Shown here in pieces: positions 7,632 to 9,058 of a DNA stretch of 9,058 nt (positions are counted from its first letter, which is position 1; every line of letters begins with the position of its first letter). Both the position numbers and the translations under genes were made by a program. The stretch is from Nitrospirota bacterium (lineage in GTDB: Bacteria > Nitrospirota_A > Leptospirillia > Leptospirillales > Leptospirillaceae). The notes under the pieces were generated by a model that did no database searches, was not told where the DNA came from, and saw nothing but the letters and a program-made list of their open reading frames with translations. Location of the stretch: contig JAJYPO010000086.1 of assembly GCA_021795275.1 (NCBI GenBank), forward strand, positions 1 to 9,058, read 5' to 3'.

Positions 7632-7637
7632 AGTATA
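7632..7637 (-). promoter_or_regulatory. Possible -10 element of the regulator gene
   Basis: Read leftward, 7637-7632 is TATACT, a 5 of 6 match to the sigma70 -10. A weak -35-like TTCAAT lies 18 nt upstream. Transcription would start near 7625, and the 11-bp-period repeat would fall just downstream of the start, where a bound protein could repress. The leader to ATG 7522 would be about 100 nt. Confidence 0.3.
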
Positions 7638-7660
7638 GGGATTGAATATCCAAAATTGAA

Positions 7661-7688
7661 ACAGACGACGGAAATTCCTGTCGTCTGT
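7661..7688. promoter_or_regulatory. 28-bp near-perfect palindrome in the chemoreceptor leader
   Basis: Outer arms ACAGACGAC (7661-7669) and GTCGTCTGT (7680-7688) are exact inverted repeats. Between them GGAA-A-TTCC (7670-7678) continues the symmetry, with T7679 as the only unpaired base besides the centre. It ends 10 nt before the ribosome binding site of the chemoreceptor gene. It could be a protein-binding dyad or an RNA hairpin affecting translation. No T-run follows on either strand, so it is not an intrinsic terminator. Confidence 0.6.
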
Positions 7689-7697
7689 CTCTTCTGG

Positions 7698-7706
7698 AAA
7701 GAGGTG
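7698..7706 (+). promoter_or_regulatory. Ribosome binding site that decides the chemoreceptor start
   Basis: AAAGAGGTG (7698-7706) matches the anti-Shine-Dalgarno complement at all but one position and ends 5 nt before ATG 7712. The alternative in-frame GTG at 7706 overlaps the site itself, so ATG 7712 is preferred. Confidence 0.75.
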
Positions 7707-7711
7707 TGTCT

Positions 7712-8824
7712 ATGGTCGTGCCGAAAAAATTTCCGACGGATTCTTCTTCGACAGCTCCCGGAACCGGGACCCGAACCTTCGGCACAGGGCCCCTTCGGGA
7801 CGAAGAAATCCCTAAAAACATCGCTGATATCCTGGCCCTTTGCCCAAACGCCTTTGAACTCTTTCTTGATGCCATCCAGTCCGACGGAGTGGCCATCGCC
7901 ACCCCGGATACGGGTGAAGGCCAAACCGGAAACCGCATCATCTATGCCAACAGGAAGATGAAGGAGCTTCTCGAGAGAATGAGGGACGATCTCCGGAGCC
8001 ACTACCGGCTGACCCCCGAGGAGGTTCTGGGGCAATCGATCCACCGCTTCCACGAAAATCCGGACCGCATCCGGAAAATCCTGGCCGAAATACCTCCGGG
8101 AAAGCCACGGAACAACATGATCATTCCGGTGGGAGAATTGCGAATCCAGTCGGTCACGCAGGTCCTGAGCGACCGGGAAGGCCGCCGGATCGGCTATCTC
8201 ACCGTCTTCACCGATGTCTCCGCACGCGAACATCTCAAATCCGTCTCTCTCGAAACGGAAGAGATCTCCCGCATGGCAAACACCCTGGCGGGAGAGGTCT
8301 CGGCACTCGTCAGGCAGGCGGAGGGCGAGCAGGAGGTCATCCTGTCCATGACCCGCGAGGTCGTCAGAAACGAAGAGGCGATGCAGACCCTTGGGGATGT
8401 CGTCGGCACTCTCGGAAAACGCTCTGAGGAAATCGGCGCCATCGTCGAAACCATCGGCCAGATCACCTCCCAGACCAACCTTCTGGCCCTGAACGCCGCC
8501 ATCGAGGCAGCACGGGCGGGAGAGCAGGGACGGGGATTCGCGGTCGTGGCGGAGGAGGTCCGCAAACTAGCCGAACGGACCGCCCGGGCTACGAAGGAGA
8601 TCGCTGCCACGATCCGGATGGTCCAGGAAGATACGGCAAAGACGGTTTCACTTCTTGAAGGAAGCCGGACGCTCGCCTCGAAAAACCGGGAAAAAGCCGG
8701 ACGGACGGCCGAGGGGTTGACCTCCATCCAGAAGGGGAACCAGAAGATGCTCGGCTCCATCGACACCATCGCCAGTGCCACCGAACGTCAGGACCGGTCG
8801 GTCAAGAAGTTTCTGGGCGCATGA
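7712..8824 (+). CDS. Soluble PAS-domain methyl-accepting chemotaxis protein
   Basis: A 370-aa chemoreceptor without transmembrane segments, so it acts in the cytoplasm. Residues 1-50 are a polar, Ser/Thr/Gly-rich tail. A PAS-like domain spans about 52-168 ([12 protein letters not shown] and the closing [10 protein letters not shown] are typical of receptor PAS domains). Residues 170-370 form the antiparallel signalling hairpin, with the highly conserved tip [18 protein letters not shown] (254-271) and [15 protein letters not shown] after it. Each arm is about 13-14 heptads, a short receptor class. The C-terminus (KKFLGA) lacks a CheR/CheB-tethering pentapeptide. No PAS ligand can be assigned. 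Its stop overlaps the start of the second ODP gene by 4 nt (ATGA). Membrane-free receptors genetically paired with ODP are a known oxygen/iron chemotaxis arrangement, so ODP rather than the PAS alone may supply the signal. It presumably acts through CheW/CheA encoded elsewhere. Confidence 0.95.
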   Translation: MVVPKKFPTDSSSTAPGTGTRTFGTGPLRDEEIPKNIADILALCPNAFELFLDAIQSDGVAIATPDTGEGQTGNRIIYANRKMKELLERMRDDLRSHYRLTPEEVLGQSIHRFHENPDRIRKILAEIPPGKPRNNMIIPVGELRIQSVTQVLSDREGRRIGYLTVFTDVSAREHLKSVSLETEEISRMANTLAGEVSALVRQAEGEQEVILSMTREVVRNEEAMQTLGDVVGTLGKRSEEIGAIVETIGQITSQTNLLALNAAIEAARAGEQGRGFAVVAEEVRKLAERTARATKEIAATIRMVQEDTAKTVSLLEGSRTLASKNREKAGRTAEGLTSIQKGNQKMLGSIDTIASATERQDRSVKKFLGA

Positions 8825-9058
8825 AGTCCATCCATCCGCCGGGATCAGGAGACCCCTTGTTCGCGAATCAGATGCTGCCGGAAGAGCCTTTCCCCCCGAA
8901 CTCCGGGGACGAAAAAAACATTCGTGGAACCAGGGTCCTGTACGACAACAGGGGACACCGCTACTTTCTTCTGGGATTCGGGGAATCGTCCCGGGAGGAG
9001 GGAATCCCCTCCAACCAGTATCTCGTCACCCGCGACGGCCAGGCCGTCCTCTTCGATC
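8821..9058 (+). CDS. ODP-type di-iron protein, copy 2, N-terminal part (runs off the right edge)
   Basis: The first 79 codons of a second ODP-like gene. ATG 8821 overlaps the chemoreceptor stop (ATGA), implying re-initiation by the same ribosomes; no strong Shine-Dalgarno is visible. From residue 46 the product matches residues 11-44 of copy 1 exactly ([12 protein letters not shown] onward). Before that it carries about 35 extra, Pro/Glu-rich residues absent from copy 1. An internal ATG at 8872 would shorten this tail but has no ribosome site. The metal-binding HxDxD segment lies beyond the window, so function rests on identity to copy 1 and on the receptor neighbour. By analogy with T. denticola ODP it would be the sensor partner of the chemoreceptor. 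Whether the gene is intact, and what follows it, cannot be seen. Confidence 0.8.
   Translation, partial: MKSIHPPGSGDPLFANQMLPEEPFPPNSGDEKNIRGTRVLYDNRGHRYFLLGFGESSREEGIPSNQYLVTRDGQAVLFD
8956..9058 (+). repeat. 103-nt exact direct repeat, right copy
   Basis: Identical to 647-749, same orientation, offset 8309 nt. It reaches the last base of the window, so 103 nt is a minimum length. The intervening DNA carries the GGDEF-EAL, regulator and chemoreceptor genes, so recombination between the copies could delete or duplicate all three. Confidence 0.97.

Noticed and set aside
7641..7660. FNR-like box from the ATTGAA words
   Set aside because: ATTGAA occurs twice as a direct repeat, not as the inverted TTGAT-N4-ATCAA expected for FNR.

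Overview
The window comes from a GC-rich bacterium. The soluble chemoreceptor, c-di-GMP enzyme and Shine-Dalgarno-led genes suit a motile Gram-negative-type organism, but I cannot place the genus from sequence alone. No rRNA, tRNA, CRISPR array, insertion sequence or integrase was seen. The window cuts through a gene at both ends.

Layout, left to right. (1) On the minus strand, the N-terminal 128 codons of a creatininase-family metal hydrolase, starting at GTG 386. (2) A 230-nt divergent intergenic region with a good sigma70-like promoter (525-553) and clustered CCGGAY hexamers. (3) On the plus strand, a two-gene unit: a 244-aa metallo-beta-lactamase-fold, flavodiiron-like protein of the oxygen-binding di-iron protein (ODP) type (617-1351), overlapping by 8 nt a 700-aa GGDEF-EAL protein (1344-3446). 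(4) Convergent to it, a 1339-aa minus-strand regulator (3503-7522): winged helix, BTAD, degenerate class III cyclase-like domain, STAND/AAA ATPase and TPR-like C-terminus. (5) A 189-nt divergent region (7523-7711) holding a 9-bp direct repeat at 11-bp period and a 28-bp palindrome. (6) On the plus strand, a soluble PAS-containing chemoreceptor (7712-8824), overlapping by 4 nt a second, right-truncated ODP-like gene (8821 to the window end).

The main point is the wiring. Two ODP-type di-iron sensors sit in one locus. One is translationally coupled to a c-di-GMP synthase/hydrolase-type enzyme, the other to a membrane-free chemoreceptor. ODPs coupled to cytoplasmic chemoreceptors are known as iron/oxygen sensors for chemotaxis (Treponema denticola ODP). 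A second copy coupled to c-di-GMP suggests that one oxygen/iron cue feeds both swimming direction and the motile/sessile decision. The two ODP copies are identical over 103 nt (647-749 = 8956-9058), after a sharp boundary with only about 57% identity upstream. This points to recent recombination or gene conversion, or to an assembly effect at the window end. The BTAD regulator lies between the modules, and the 11-bp-period repeat beside its own start resembles a SARP-type operator, so it may control the chemoreceptor-ODP operon and itself.
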